A stretch of DNA of 50,481 nucleotides from Bacteroidota bacterium (GTDB taxonomy: Bacteria; Bacteroidota; Bacteroidia; Bacteroidales; JAADGE01): NCBI GenBank assembly GCA_024277895.1, contig JAJRUH010000061.1, positions 1-50,481 on the forward strand, given 5' to 3'. The translations under genes and the position numbers were made by a program. Below, piece after piece: positions 20,760-30,564 of the stretch. Every line of letters begins with the position of its first letter. Position 1 is the first letter of the stretch. Under the pieces are notes generated by a model. That model did not search any database and was not told the DNA's origin. It saw only the letters and a list, made by a program, of their open reading frames with translations.

Positions 20760-21739
20760 TTAATTTCTTTATTCAGAGTTCCGCCCGTAATACCGATTTT
20801 TGAGACATTATGCGGTTTTAAATAATTATACTTAAAAAATTCATCGGGAAGTTCTTTTTCGGCGAAATTATAATATTTTCTGAATATTCTTCGAGGTATT
20901 TTAAGATTTTCTTCTTTGTTGTCGAGAAGAGGCAAAATATCATTTAAATTCAAGAATTTTGCAATATTATAAGTTGAAATATTATCGCTTATTTTATGGC
21001 AGAGTTTTTTATTTCGAGATATTAAAAATTTTGCTGTTCCAATCCGGTTATATAATAAGGCAATATCAAGCGCATTAAGATTATGAATATTAACGGCAAA
21101 AATGTCGCTTCCTTTTTCTGTTAAGAATTTTACCGCTTCGGTATTTCCTTTTCGAGCAGCAATCATTAAAGCAGTGTATCCGTAAATATCTTTTGTATTA
21201 AAGTCAGCATAAAAATCCCAAAGAACTTGCATTATATCCGTATCATTATACCAAGCAGCAATCATAAGAGCATCAAAACCGAAAAAATTTTTATGATATG
21301 TGTTTGCTCCGAAATCACATAAATATGCGGCAACCAAGGGATACCCGAGAGTAGCCGCAACTATTAAAGGAGAATTGTTATATTCATCAGTAATCTCTGT
21401 ATCGGCATTATTATTAAGTAATACTTCAACAATTTCCGGATTATTGTTTTTTACTGCCGTAAGCAATGCAGTCATTTGATTATCAGGTACTTTATTTACG
21501 TCGGCACCGTATTTAATAAGCAATTTCGTTAAATACAAATTATTGTTATCCGCAGCATACATTAAAGGAGTTACATTTTTATCATCGGCGGAATTTACGT
21601 CAATACCGCCTTTTAAAAGATAATAAACTTTCTTTTCATTGTTATTATAACAAGCATTTAAAAGTTCAAAATAATTTTGAGATTGCAAAAATTGACCGGT
21701 GAACAAATAAAATACTACTAACAGAAAACTTTTTTGCAT
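20756..21739 (-). CDS. Secreted ankyrin-repeat protein
   Basis: 327 aa; signal peptide; repeated units DDKNVTPLMYAADNNNLYLTKLLIKYGADVN, DNQMTALLTAVKNNNPEIVEVLLNNNADTE, YGYTALMIAARKGNTEAVKFLTEKGSD. Confidence 0.9.
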   Translation of the reverse strand: MQKSFLLVVFYLFTGQFLQSQNYFELLNACYNNNEKKVYYLLKGGIDVNSADDKNVTPLMYAADNNNLYLTKLLIKYGADVNKVPDNQMTALLTAVKNNNPEIVEVLLNNNADTEITDEYNNSPLIVAATLGYPLVAAYLCDFGANTYHKNFFGFDALMIAAWYNDTDIMQVLWDFYADFNTKDIYGYTALMIAARKGNTEAVKFLTEKGSDIFAVNIHNLNALDIALLYNRIGTAKFLISRNKKLCHKISDNISTYNIAKFLNLNDILPLLDNKEENLKIPRRIFRKYYNFAEKELPDEFFKYNYLKPHNVSKIGITGGTLNKEIK

Positions 21740-21769
21740 TTGTTTTTAATCATTTTATTTCAAAATAAA

Positions 21770-21794
21770 ACCCCTTTTTAGGGGGTCTTTTTTT
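21770..21794. terminator. Intrinsic terminator-like hairpin
   Basis: ACCCCTTTTTAGGGGGTC followed by a T-run on + (T-rich on - too). Confidence 0.6.
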
Positions 21795-22656
21795 AAATCT
21801 TATTTAAAGCAATAAAATCTGATTTTAAAAATTTATTGGGTTTCTTTTTACCTTTTATTCTGTGAAAATCAAAATAATAAATATCGGCATTTGCCGCACT
21901 TAAAATCATTTTCGTTACTACATTGCCTTTTATGTTGCGAGAAGGTGCGACCAGATGCAAAACTAATACATCTTGATTTTTATTATCAACAGCTTGTTTA
22001 ATATCGTCTTTGGTTACAAATTTTACGTCTCCGTCATAATATTGTTTAATTTTCGCAAGAGTATTAACATATTGACTCATTTCGTTTTTCAGCAACCACA
22101 ATGTTTTGTTTTTTGTACTTTTTCTGCTGTTTTTATAGTGATTAAGCAATACTCTGTCTTCAACATGCGGATTATTCTTGAGCCATTGAACATGATTTTG
22201 CATAAACAGTAATGCTAATCCGAGTTTGTAATAATAATTATCGTAATCCACATCGCTGTATGCAAGCGGAACGGTAATAATATCAGGCATTGTATTTATA
22301 GTTCCTCCGGGTTTCCCGAGGACTAAACTTAAAGAAGTAAAAACACCAAGATCTTCTTGTCCTTCAAAATGTGATTCGGTTTGCACCACCATCGATGCCG
22401 TAGAAACATTCTTTTTTTTCTTAAATTCGTCTTTATTTATAAAATCAAAATCTGTTATTTTCCAATGTTTATTTGCAGCATCTTCAATTGCCGTATTGTA
22501 CATTCCGAAAATATTATTATCATAAACGAAATAAGTACGTGAATTCAAAAATCTTGTTACCTGTTTTGCCGTAGGTAACATTTGCTGAGCATGAGAATCT
22601 ACAGAGAATATTGTAACAAATAATAATACTAAAAATAATGCTTGTTTTTTCATCAT
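21793..22656 (-). CDS. Secreted hypothetical protein
   Basis: 287 aa with Sec signal peptide MMKKQALFLVLLFVTIFSVDSHAQQ; no family recognised. Confidence 0.75.
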   Translation of the reverse strand: MMKKQALFLVLLFVTIFSVDSHAQQMLPTAKQVTRFLNSRTYFVYDNNIFGMYNTAIEDAANKHWKITDFDFINKDEFKKKKNVSTASMVVQTESHFEGQEDLGVFTSLSLVLGKPGGTINTMPDIITVPLAYSDVDYDNYYYKLGLALLFMQNHVQWLKNNPHVEDRVLLNHYKNSRKSTKNKTLWLLKNEMSQYVNTLAKIKQYYDGDVKFVTKDDIKQAVDNKNQDVLVLHLVAPSRNIKGNVVTKMILSAANADIYYFDFHRIKGKKKPNKFLKSDFIALNKI

Positions 22657-22802
22657 ATTAATTTTAAAGTATTGTTGAAAAATTTAGTTTTATTTTTAAA
22701 ACGAAATATCTTTTTTATTGGTATCTGAGTGTAAAAGTTATTATTAATTTTTCGGAAAATATACAGGGTGCTTTTGATTATATTTTCTGATGTACACAAA
22801 TT

Positions 22803-23408
22803 TTAATTTGTTTTTTTTCGTTTGCTTAATTTTGAAAACTCTTCATACAATTCAGGATCTTTTGAAATAACGGCTTCAACAGATTTTACATTAAAATCAT
22901 AAATTTTCCCGGTTTCAAAATCTAACAGATATTGCATCAAAACGGTTTTTTCAGAATATGAGTCATTATAATAATAATACGAATTATTATAACGATACGG
23001 ATCATATTCCTGAATTGTTTTGTTTGCCGTAAAATGACTTATACTGCCGAAAACAGGAATGCGATTAAATTCATCATTCAAATTAATGAATAAAACTCCT
23101 CTGTTACTAAACCCCCATATTCTGCTTGTATTAATTTTTTTTTGTATTCCCAAATTATCGTAAATTGTAATGTATTTATTTTGAAATAATTTATTGTAAA
23201 AATCAAACGCATTATAATCAATTGTTGTAAGAATTTGAGATTTCGGAACGGGATTATTATCTTTTACCTGTTGAAAATTAAGAAATATACCGTCTTTAAA
23301 TTTAAAAGCAGGTGTATATTTTACTTTATCCTTACGGATATTACCGGTTTGCGAAAAAGTAAGAATTACTGAGAATAAAACTATTGTACTTAATATTAAA
23401 CGCTTCAT
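22803..23408 (-). CDS. Secreted hypothetical protein
   Basis: 201 aa with signal peptide MKRLILSTIVLFSVILTFSQTG; no family recognised. Confidence 0.7.
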   Translation of the reverse strand: MKRLILSTIVLFSVILTFSQTGNIRKDKVKYTPAFKFKDGIFLNFQQVKDNNPVPKSQILTTIDYNAFDFYNKLFQNKYITIYDNLGIQKKINTSRIWGFSNRGVLFINLNDEFNRIPVFGSISHFTANKTIQEYDPYRYNNSYYYYNDSYSEKTVLMQYLLDFETGKIYDFNVKSVEAVISKDPELYEEFSKLSKRKKTN

Positions 23409-23460
23409 ATCTGTAATATTAACGAAATTTTATGATGTTTTGTTATTCTTTAAGGCATTT

Positions 23461-25560
23461 TTATTCTTCATCTTTCGGATATTCAACTCGTGTATGATAA
23501 ATATTTTTCAACTTTGTTTTCAAAACTTTCTTAATTTTATCAATTTCGGCAAAAGTAATATCGGCATTTATTAACAAATTTTGCGTAATTTTCGACTGTA
23601 CAATTTGTTCAACAAGTGCATCAATGTTTTCTTCTGAATATTCTTTCAAAGTTCTGGAAGCAGCTTCAACGGAATCGACTATCATTACTATTGCTGTCTC
23701 CTTTGAATAAGGCAGTTTACCATGATATTTAAATAAATCTTCATTAATTTCTTCTCCGGGATGCAGTTCCTTATATTTATGTAAAAACCACATTATTTTT
23801 CCGCTTCCGTGATGCGTAGGAATAAAATCTGCAACTTCTTTAGGTAAGCCGTATTTTGCAGCAATTTTAATTCCGTCATCAACATGTTTTTTTATTATTT
23901 GTACACTTTTTACAGGATCAATTTTATCATGCGGATTTTCACCATGTTGATTCTCAACAAAAAAAGAGGGATTATTCATTTTACCGACATCGTGATACAA
24001 TGCACCGGTACGAACTAAAAGAGCATTTGCACCGATTTCGCGAGCCGCTTCTTCCGAAATATTTGCGACTTGTACGGTATGTTGAAATGAGCCGGGAGCT
24101 TTTTCTGAAAGTAATTTTAATAAAGGTCTGTTTGTATCGGAGAGTTCAATTAAAGTAACATCCGAAAGAAACCCGAATAATTTTTCAAAAAGATAAATTA
24201 AAGGATATGCCATTAATACCAATATACTGCTTACGGCAAACCAAATTAGATAAGACGTTTCAATACGCGAAATATCACCTTCGCGAACAATTGTAAAAGC
24301 AGAGTATAAAATCAAATATGTAATAAAAATTATTAATGCCGTCCAAAGAATTTGACTTCTTCTATATAACCGACTAACACCGGAAATAGCGACAAATCCG
24401 GCAATGAACTGAATAAAAATATATTCAAAACCGTTAGCAGCGATATAACCGATAATCATAATTGTTACCGTATGATGTAAAAATGCTGTTCGCGGTTTAT
24501 AAAAAGTTGCAGTTATTAAAGGTAAAACAGTTACCGGAACTAAATAAATATTAGTACTGTCAGTCTTTGCCGCTATAGCGGAACTTATAATAAATAATAA
24601 AGTTAAACTTATAAAATATAATAGTTTGCGATTACTGTAAAAAATCGGCTTATTATAAAAGAACAAATGCAAAAATAAAATAGCAAGTATAGCACCTGTT
24701 AATACAAATTGCCCTAAAAATACAATAAATTTATCCGTATAAGAATTTTGTTCCGACAAATATTCTTTTTTCAAAGACATTAAAATCTGATATTTTTCAT
24801 CATTAATCAGTTGTCCTTCGTATATTATTCTTTGCCCGGCTTGTATCATACCTCTTACGGGAGATAAATCATTAAGTAATCGTTCTTTGGATTTTTCGGT
24901 TAATTCAGAATTAAAAATAACATTGTATTTAATATACTTCGAGAAATTAATTTCGGAAACACTAACCGGACTTTTTTCCGTATAATTTTTAAAATAATTA
25001 TAGAGAATATTATAGGATTGCTTTGAAGAATAGAAATCAGAATATTTTGCTGATTCCGCCACATTATTTCTTAACACATAAATTTCATTATTATCAGAAT
25101 TAACAGTATAATTTTCGGGTAACGGTTGTATAATTCCTTTTTTATAAATTGATTTTATTTTTCGTTTAAATCCTGTTATAAATGAATCGGTAAAAGCAGT
25201 AAATTCCTTATGATTTTTTTCCGGTACAGTAAGCCCTGAAAATAAAACTTTTATATCGCTGTCAACTTCATTTTCAATTGCTTGAGAAGTCGTCAGATTA
25301 AAAATATAATATGGCTTGGCAAGTTTTAAAACACTGTCTTTTTCTGCTTTAATTGTTTCGTCACTTTTATATACAGGAAAATCAAATTCAGCAATCAAAC
25401 TTTTGTGTTTCCAAGGCTCTCCTTTTTGAAATTCGTATTTAAATTTATTACTGTGAGGTAAAATAAAAACTGTAATTAAAGCCGCAACTGTAAAAATCAG
25501 TATTTTATAAAAAAAATTAAGCCTTTTTTTTTGCATATGAATCAAATATAACATTTTCAA
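23461..25560 (-). CDS. 7TM-HD domain phosphohydrolase (PgpH/YqfF-like, probable c-di-AMP phosphodiesterase family)
   Basis: 699 aa; extracellular 7TMR-HDED region, 7 TM helices, HD motif LVRTGALYHDVGKMNNPSFFVENQ. Confidence 0.92.
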   Translation of the reverse strand: MKMLYLIHMQKKRLNFFYKILIFTVAALITVFILPHSNKFKYEFQKGEPWKHKSLIAEFDFPVYKSDETIKAEKDSVLKLAKPYYIFNLTTSQAIENEVDSDIKVLFSGLTVPEKNHKEFTAFTDSFITGFKRKIKSIYKKGIIQPLPENYTVNSDNNEIYVLRNNVAESAKYSDFYSSKQSYNILYNYFKNYTEKSPVSVSEINFSKYIKYNVIFNSELTEKSKERLLNDLSPVRGMIQAGQRIIYEGQLINDEKYQILMSLKKEYLSEQNSYTDKFIVFLGQFVLTGAILAILFLHLFFYNKPIFYSNRKLLYFISLTLLFIISSAIAAKTDSTNIYLVPVTVLPLITATFYKPRTAFLHHTVTIMIIGYIAANGFEYIFIQFIAGFVAISGVSRLYRRSQILWTALIIFITYLILYSAFTIVREGDISRIETSYLIWFAVSSILVLMAYPLIYLFEKLFGFLSDVTLIELSDTNRPLLKLLSEKAPGSFQHTVQVANISEEAAREIGANALLVRTGALYHDVGKMNNPSFFVENQHGENPHDKIDPVKSVQIIKKHVDDGIKIAAKYGLPKEVADFIPTHHGSGKIMWFLHKYKELHPGEEINEDLFKYHGKLPYSKETAIVMIVDSVEAASRTLKEYSEENIDALVEQIVQSKITQNLLINADITFAEIDKIKKVLKTKLKNIYHTRVEYPKDEE

Positions 25561-25633
25561 TTAAGCAAATGTATAATTAAGCATTGAAAATGAGAAATAA
25601 AATTTAGAAAACTCAAAAAAAGAGATGCAAAAA

Positions 25634-25663
25634 TTTGATTTATAACTTTTTTATATAATTTTG
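25634..25663 (+). promoter_or_regulatory. Bacteroidota-type promoter TTTG-N18-TAATTTTG
   Basis: TTTG at 25634-25637 and TAATTTTG at 25656-25663, upstream of the 25707 ORF; fits the -33 TTTG / -7 TAnnTTTG consensus. Confidence 0.6.
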
Positions 25664-25706
25664 CATAAGGAAGAATTATTGTTATTAACAAAAATAAAAA
25701 ATCAAG

Positions 25707-26078
25707 ATGGAAGAATCAATGACTGACGGAGCCAAGAAATTTAGGGAGAATGTTTTTACCAGTTCAGTGAGAGCAGGAAAAAGGACATATTATTTTGACG
25801 TGAAAGAAACAAAAGGCGGTGAAAAATACATTACCGTTACAGAAAGAAAACGACGTTACAATGAAGACGGAAGTTACAAAGTTGAAAAACACAAAATTTT
25901 CCTTTACAAAGAAGATTTTGATAAATTTGCAGATGCTTTAGATGATGTTATTGAATTTGTTGAATCCGGAAAATTACCGAAAAAAACAGAATATTCTGAT
26001 GATACGGAAAAAAAAGAAACAATTGAAGATTATACCGATGTTAAATTCGAAGATTTAGATACAGAGAAATCGGAGTAA
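25707..26078 (+). CDS. DUF3276 / PUR-alpha-like nucleic-acid-binding protein
   Basis: 123 aa; FTSSVRAGKRTYYFDVKETKGGEKYITVTERKRRYNEDGSYKVEKHKIFLYKEDFDKFADAL. Confidence 0.88.
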   Translation: MEESMTDGAKKFRENVFTSSVRAGKRTYYFDVKETKGGEKYITVTERKRRYNEDGSYKVEKHKIFLYKEDFDKFADALDDVIEFVESGKLPKKTEYSDDTEKKETIEDYTDVKFEDLDTEKSE

Positions 26079-26103
26079 TATAACTTATTTTAATATTTTT
26101 TTT

Positions 26104-26131
26104 AAGAGCGGATTATATAAAATCCGCTCTT
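26104..26131. terminator. Bidirectional intrinsic terminator between convergent genes
   Basis: Perfect 11-bp stem AAGAGCGGATT / AATCCGCTCTT with T-rich flanks on both sides. Confidence 0.85.
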
Positions 26132-26139
26132 TAAATTTC

Positions 26140-28110
26140 TTAAACAAACTCAATATTTGCGAACTTCTCATAATCTTCAAGAACATTTAGTTTCTCAGCA
26201 GTTTTTCTGTTAACGAATAGTTTTACCGAATCAGGTTTAAAAACCCTGGAAGCAACCGGATTACCGTCTAACAAATCCATTGCAATTTTAACCGAAGCAT
26301 CGGTTACGGCATCCCAGGGAATAACATAACCTTCCAAACCTCCTCTGATTACGGTATCTTCAAGCATACAAACCGTAGGAAAATTATCGGTAATGATACT
26401 TAATAAATCATATCCTGATGAAGCAATAAAAGTACTCGTTCCTATATAAATCCATTTAACATTTTTACGTTTAAAATATTTTTTAGCTTTTTCAAAGTCT
26501 TCAATTTCCTGAATTTCATAACTTATAACTTCAATTCCTTTTTTTTCGGTATATTCTGTAATATCATCATATTGAATTTCTGCCTGCAACTCTCCTCTGC
26601 GATATAAAACTCCTATTTTTTTCAGATTCTTATCCGATATTAAAACAGTATGCTCAAATTGATCTTTAATTTCCGGAGCATAACAAACAGCATAATAATT
26701 ATTGTTATGATTTTTTTCAAAATCGGCAATTATTGCAGAACTGTATATTCCGGTAAAAACAACCGGAATTTCTTCATTTTTAAGATATTGTCCGATTCGC
26801 ATACTGACAGGAGAACCGATTGAGAATATTAAATCCGCTTTATCTTTTTTCAACTTATCAACAGCATGCATTAAATTTTCTTCATCGCGTTTACAATTTA
26901 CATAAGTAATTTGCAAATTATTATCTCTTTCTTTTCTGAAAATATATCCCGCTTTTTTTAAACGAGCCTCAATAATATTAATTGATTTTATATAAATTTC
27001 TAAATTATCCCAATAAAGAATACCTATCTTTTTAACTTTTTGCGTATAATGTTTGGCTCTCTCCTCACCTTTAAGTACACGTAAAGCACCCTGTGCCAAT
27101 GCTTTAAGCTCCGCTTCGCCGGGATATATATTTACTTTCCCTAAAAAATCAATACGTTCTCGAATCCAACCTGTCAACAATTCAGAATGAGCCAAACCCC
27201 CTGTAATAATTATTCCGTCAATTTCACCTTTTAAATTAGTAGCTCTTCTTCCGATTTCTTCAGCAATTTGATAAGCCATTGCTTTATAAACCAATTCGTA
27301 TTTTTCAGAACCGGCTGCAACAAATCGCTCAACATTTCTAGCATCGTTAGTGTTAAAATATGACATCAATCCGCCTTTTCCCACAACCATTTTTTTTAAT
27401 TCAGTTTCAGAATATTTTCCTGAAAGACATTTATCAAGATATTTAAAAAGAGGCAAACTTCCGCTTCTTTCGGGAGAAAAAGGTCCTTCATATAAACCGT
27501 GATTTACGTTTACGGCTTTTCCTTTTTTTAATGCGGCAACCGTAATTCCTCCGCCGAGATGTGCCACTATCAGATTTAAATCAGTTATTTTTTTCTTTAA
27601 AACTTGAGCATGTTCACGTGCCGTAGCAAAAATATTTAAAGCATGCAGCAACGACGATCTTTCAAAATCTTTATGTCCGGAAATACGAGCAATCGGTTCC
27701 AAATCATCCACAGCCGGTGGATCAACAATAAATGACGGAATCGAATTCTCCCAACCGATACTGTATGCAATAACACATCCCAAATTAGAAGCATGTTGTC
27801 CCTGGTAACCGTTCCGTGCGTCATTTATCATCTCCTGATCAACATAATAAGTTCCGCTGGGTATCGGTTTTATTAAGCCGCCTCTGCCTACAACTGCATC
27901 TAATTTATCTAAATTAAAACCATTCTTATTAATTGCCCCGATGATTTCTTCTTTACGGAATGAATATTGTTCCCAAATATCAGAATATTGTTCTAACTGT
28001 TTGGGACTGTGACTTACATTAATTTCAAACAAACATTCTTCATTTTGAAAAACACCTATTTTAGTAGAAGTTGAACCCGGATTTATTGTTAAAATATGAT
28101 ATCTTTTCAT
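26140..28110 (-). CDS. Fusion protein: butyrate kinase-like (N-terminal ~355 aa) plus ABC-type substrate-binding protein-like domain (C-terminal ~300 aa)
   Basis: 656-aa uninterrupted ORF. N-term: ILTINPGSTSTKIGVF, VVGRGGLIKPIPSGTYYVD, VAHLGGGITVAAL, GRRATNLKGEIDGIIITGGLAHS. C-term: KKIGILYWDNLEIYIKSINIIEARLKKAGY, DLIFSIGSPVSMRI, IPVVFTGI, GGLEGYVIPWDAVTDASVKIAMDLLDGNPVASRVFKPDSVKLFVNRKTAEKL. Confidence 0.88.
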   Translation of the reverse strand: MKRYHILTINPGSTSTKIGVFQNEECLFEINVSHSPKQLEQYSDIWEQYSFRKEEIIGAINKNGFNLDKLDAVVGRGGLIKPIPSGTYYVDQEMINDARNGYQGQHASNLGCVIAYSIGWENSIPSFIVDPPAVDDLEPIARISGHKDFERSSLLHALNIFATAREHAQVLKKKITDLNLIVAHLGGGITVAALKKGKAVNVNHGLYEGPFSPERSGSLPLFKYLDKCLSGKYSETELKKMVVGKGGLMSYFNTNDARNVERFVAAGSEKYELVYKAMAYQIAEEIGRRATNLKGEIDGIIITGGLAHSELLTGWIRERIDFLGKVNIYPGEAELKALAQGALRVLKGEERAKHYTQKVKKIGILYWDNLEIYIKSINIIEARLKKAGYIFRKERDNNLQITYVNCKRDEENLMHAVDKLKKDKADLIFSIGSPVSMRIGQYLKNEEIPVVFTGIYSSAIIADFEKNHNNNYYAVCYAPEIKDQFEHTVLISDKNLKKIGVLYRRGELQAEIQYDDITEYTEKKGIEVISYEIQEIEDFEKAKKYFKRKNVKWIYIGTSTFIASSGYDLLSIITDNFPTVCMLEDTVIRGGLEGYVIPWDAVTDASVKIAMDLLDGNPVASRVFKPDSVKLFVNRKTAEKLNVLEDYEKFANIEFV

Positions 28111-28219
28111 AAATTTAATTCCTTAGTGAAAATACAATCAATAAACGTGCAAAATAAGATATTTTATATCATTTTAAGGAATATTATAAAACACAAAATA
28201 AAATAAATTCGATAAAATC

Positions 28220-28250
28220 TTTGAATTATAAAATTATAAGGTTAGTTTTG
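28220..28250 (+). promoter_or_regulatory. Bacteroidota-type promoter TTTG-N19-TAGTTTTG upstream of rpsA
   Basis: TTTG at 28220-28223, TAGTTTTG at 28243-28250; exact match to TTTG/TAnnTTTG with 19-nt spacer. Confidence 0.7.
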
Positions 28251-28304
28251 CGGCTCAAAAAATATTACTATATATAATGTCTAACTTATTAATTTAAAAT
28301 TAAA

Positions 28305-30482
28305 ATGAGCGAAAAAAAGAACGAAAACGAAGAAAAAGAAATTCAGGAAACAATTGAAGAAAAAGTTCCTAAAGAAGAAACAACTGTTAATGAACAAACA
28401 GAAGAAACTAAAACTGAGCTTATTGAAGAAACAACTCCGAAAGAAACGGTAACTGTTGAAGACACAAAACCGGAAGAAAAGGTAACTGATAATGAACCTT
28501 CAGAAAAAACTAAACCCGAAGTTGTTGAAGAAACTAAACCAATTGAAATTCAAAATGCATCAACTCTTGATTTTGATTGGGATTCAGCAGCTGTTGAATC
28601 AGATGAATACTCAGGTAAAAAAAGAGAAGAATTAACAGACTTATATGCTGAAACATTATCTGTAATTTCAGAAAAAGAGGTGCTTGACGGAACAATTATA
28701 GCACTTACCGATAAAGATGTTGTTGTAAACATCGGTTATAAATCCGACGGTGTAATAAGTAAAAACGAGTTCAGATATAATCCCGATTTAAAAGTCGGTG
28801 ATTCTATCGAAGTATATATCGAAGCTCAAGAAGACAAAACAGGACAACTAATACTTTCTCATAAAAAAGCAAGAACTCTCCGCTCTTGGGAAAGAGTTAA
28901 TTCATCATTAGAAAATGACGAAATCATTAACGGATTCATTAAATGCCGTACAAAAGGCGGTATGATTGTAGATGTTTTCGGAATTGAAGCATTTTTACCC
29001 GGTTCTCAAATTGATGTCAAACCAATAAGAGATTATGATGCTTACGTAGGAAAAACAATGGAATTTAAAGTTGTTAAAATTAACAAAGAATTTAAAAATG
29101 TTGTTGTTTCACATAAAGCTCTTATTGAAGCCGAACTGGAAGAACAAAAAGCTAAAATTATTGAACAACTTGAAAAAGGGCAAGTTCTTGAAGGAACTGT
29201 TAAAAACATTACGTCATACGGTGTATTCATTGACCTCGGAGGCGTTGACGGTTTAATCCACATTACCGACCTGTCTTGGGGCAGAGTAAACCATCCCGAC
29301 GAAGTTGTTGAACTGGATCAAAAACTGAATGTAGTTATTCTTGATTTTGATGAAAGTAAAAAACGTATTGCTTTAGGATTAAAACAATTACAGGAACATC
29401 CTTGGGATTCTTTAGACCCCGAATTAAAACCCGGAAATACCGTAAAAGGAAAAATTGTTGTTATTGCTGATTACGGTGCATTTATGGAGATTAAACCGGG
29501 AGTTGAAGGTTTAATTCACGTATCGGAAATGTCTTGGTCTCAACATCTGAGAACCGCACAAGATTTCTTTAAAATAGGAGATATTGTTGAAGCTCAAATC
29601 TTAACTCTCGAAAGAGAAGAAAGAAAAATGTCTCTCGGCATTAAACAATTAAAACCGGATCCGTGGGAAGATATTGAAAAGAAATACCCCGAAAATTCTC
29701 AACATACAGCAAAAGTCAAAAACTTTACGAATTTCGGTATTTTTGTCGAACTTGAAGAAGGTGTTGACGGATTAATCCACATTTCTGATTTATCTTGGAC
29801 TAAAAAAATTAAACACCCGGCTGAATTTACAGAAATTAATGCCGATATTGAAGTAGTTGTTTTGGAAATTGATAAAGAAAACAGAAGATTAAGTCTGGGA
29901 CATAAACAATTAGAAGAAAATCCCTGGGATGTTTTTGAAACTTTATTCGGAATTGACAGCGAACATGAAGGGACAATTATTAAAATCGGAAATCGAGAAG
30001 CTTTAATTGCAATGCCTTATGGCGTAGAAGCTGTTTGCCCTGTTAATCACCTGAAAAAAGAAGACGGAAACATGCCTGCGGAAGATGAAAAAATTATGGT
30101 CAGAGTAATTGATTTTCATAAAGATGCTAAAAAAATAGTTGTTTCGCATTTAAGAACTTATAAAGAAAGAAGCAAATCAGCCAAAACAAAAGCAAACTAT
30201 CAAAATGATATCGAGAAAACAACACTCGGAGACATCAGCAGTCTTTCAGAATTAAAGGATAAACTCAACAAGGATTCTAAAAAAGCTAAAAAGAAAACAA
30301 CTAAAAAAACAGTTGAAACAAAAGAAGAAAAAGCTGAAACTGAAACCGCTGCAGAAAAAGATGAAAAAAAAGAAGTTGCTGAAAAAACAAAGAAAAAAAC
30401 AACCTCAAAAAAAGCAAAAGCAGATGATAAAGAAGCAAAACCTGCAAAAGATGATGCTCCTGCAGAAAAAGATGAAAAATAA
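28305..30482 (+). CDS. rpsA: 30S ribosomal protein S1 with long low-complexity N- and C-terminal tails
   Basis: 725 aa; six S1 domains, e.g. GTVKNITSYGVFIDLGGVDGLIHITDLSWGRVNHP and GKIVVIADYGAFMEIKPGVEGLIHVSEMSW; Glu/Thr-rich N-tail and Lys/Glu/Ala-rich C-tail. Confidence 0.95.
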   Translation: MSEKKNENEEKEIQETIEEKVPKEETTVNEQTEETKTELIEETTPKETVTVEDTKPEEKVTDNEPSEKTKPEVVEETKPIEIQNASTLDFDWDSAAVESDEYSGKKREELTDLYAETLSVISEKEVLDGTIIALTDKDVVVNIGYKSDGVISKNEFRYNPDLKVGDSIEVYIEAQEDKTGQLILSHKKARTLRSWERVNSSLENDEIINGFIKCRTKGGMIVDVFGIEAFLPGSQIDVKPIRDYDAYVGKTMEFKVVKINKEFKNVVVSHKALIEAELEEQKAKIIEQLEKGQVLEGTVKNITSYGVFIDLGGVDGLIHITDLSWGRVNHPDEVVELDQKLNVVILDFDESKKRIALGLKQLQEHPWDSLDPELKPGNTVKGKIVVIADYGAFMEIKPGVEGLIHVSEMSWSQHLRTAQDFFKIGDIVEAQILTLEREERKMSLGIKQLKPDPWEDIEKKYPENSQHTAKVKNFTNFGIFVELEEGVDGLIHISDLSWTKKIKHPAEFTEINADIEVVVLEIDKENRRLSLGHKQLEENPWDVFETLFGIDSEHEGTIIKIGNREALIAMPYGVEAVCPVNHLKKEDGNMPAEDEKIMVRVIDFHKDAKKIVVSHLRTYKERSKSAKTKANYQNDIEKTTLGDISSLSELKDKLNKDSKKAKKKTTKKTVETKEEKAETETAAEKDEKKEVAEKTKKKTTSKKAKADDKEAKPAKDDAPAEKDEK

Positions 30483-30494
30483 AATAAGAATTAG

Positions 30495-30528
30495 CGAATG
30501 AAAGATTTTTATCTTTCATTCGTTTTTT
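30495..30528 (+). terminator. Intrinsic terminator after rpsA
   Basis: Perfect 11-bp stem CGAATGAAAGA-tttttA-TCTTTCATTCG followed by T6. Confidence 0.9.
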
Positions 30529-30564
30529 GTATTTTTACACATAAATAATTAACAAATTATAATT

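Noticed and set aside
20756-21739. Ankyrin protein as a possible effector or defence component
   Set aside because: Signal peptide plus ordinary ankyrin repeats and a housekeeping neighbourhood; nothing supports a defence or effector role.
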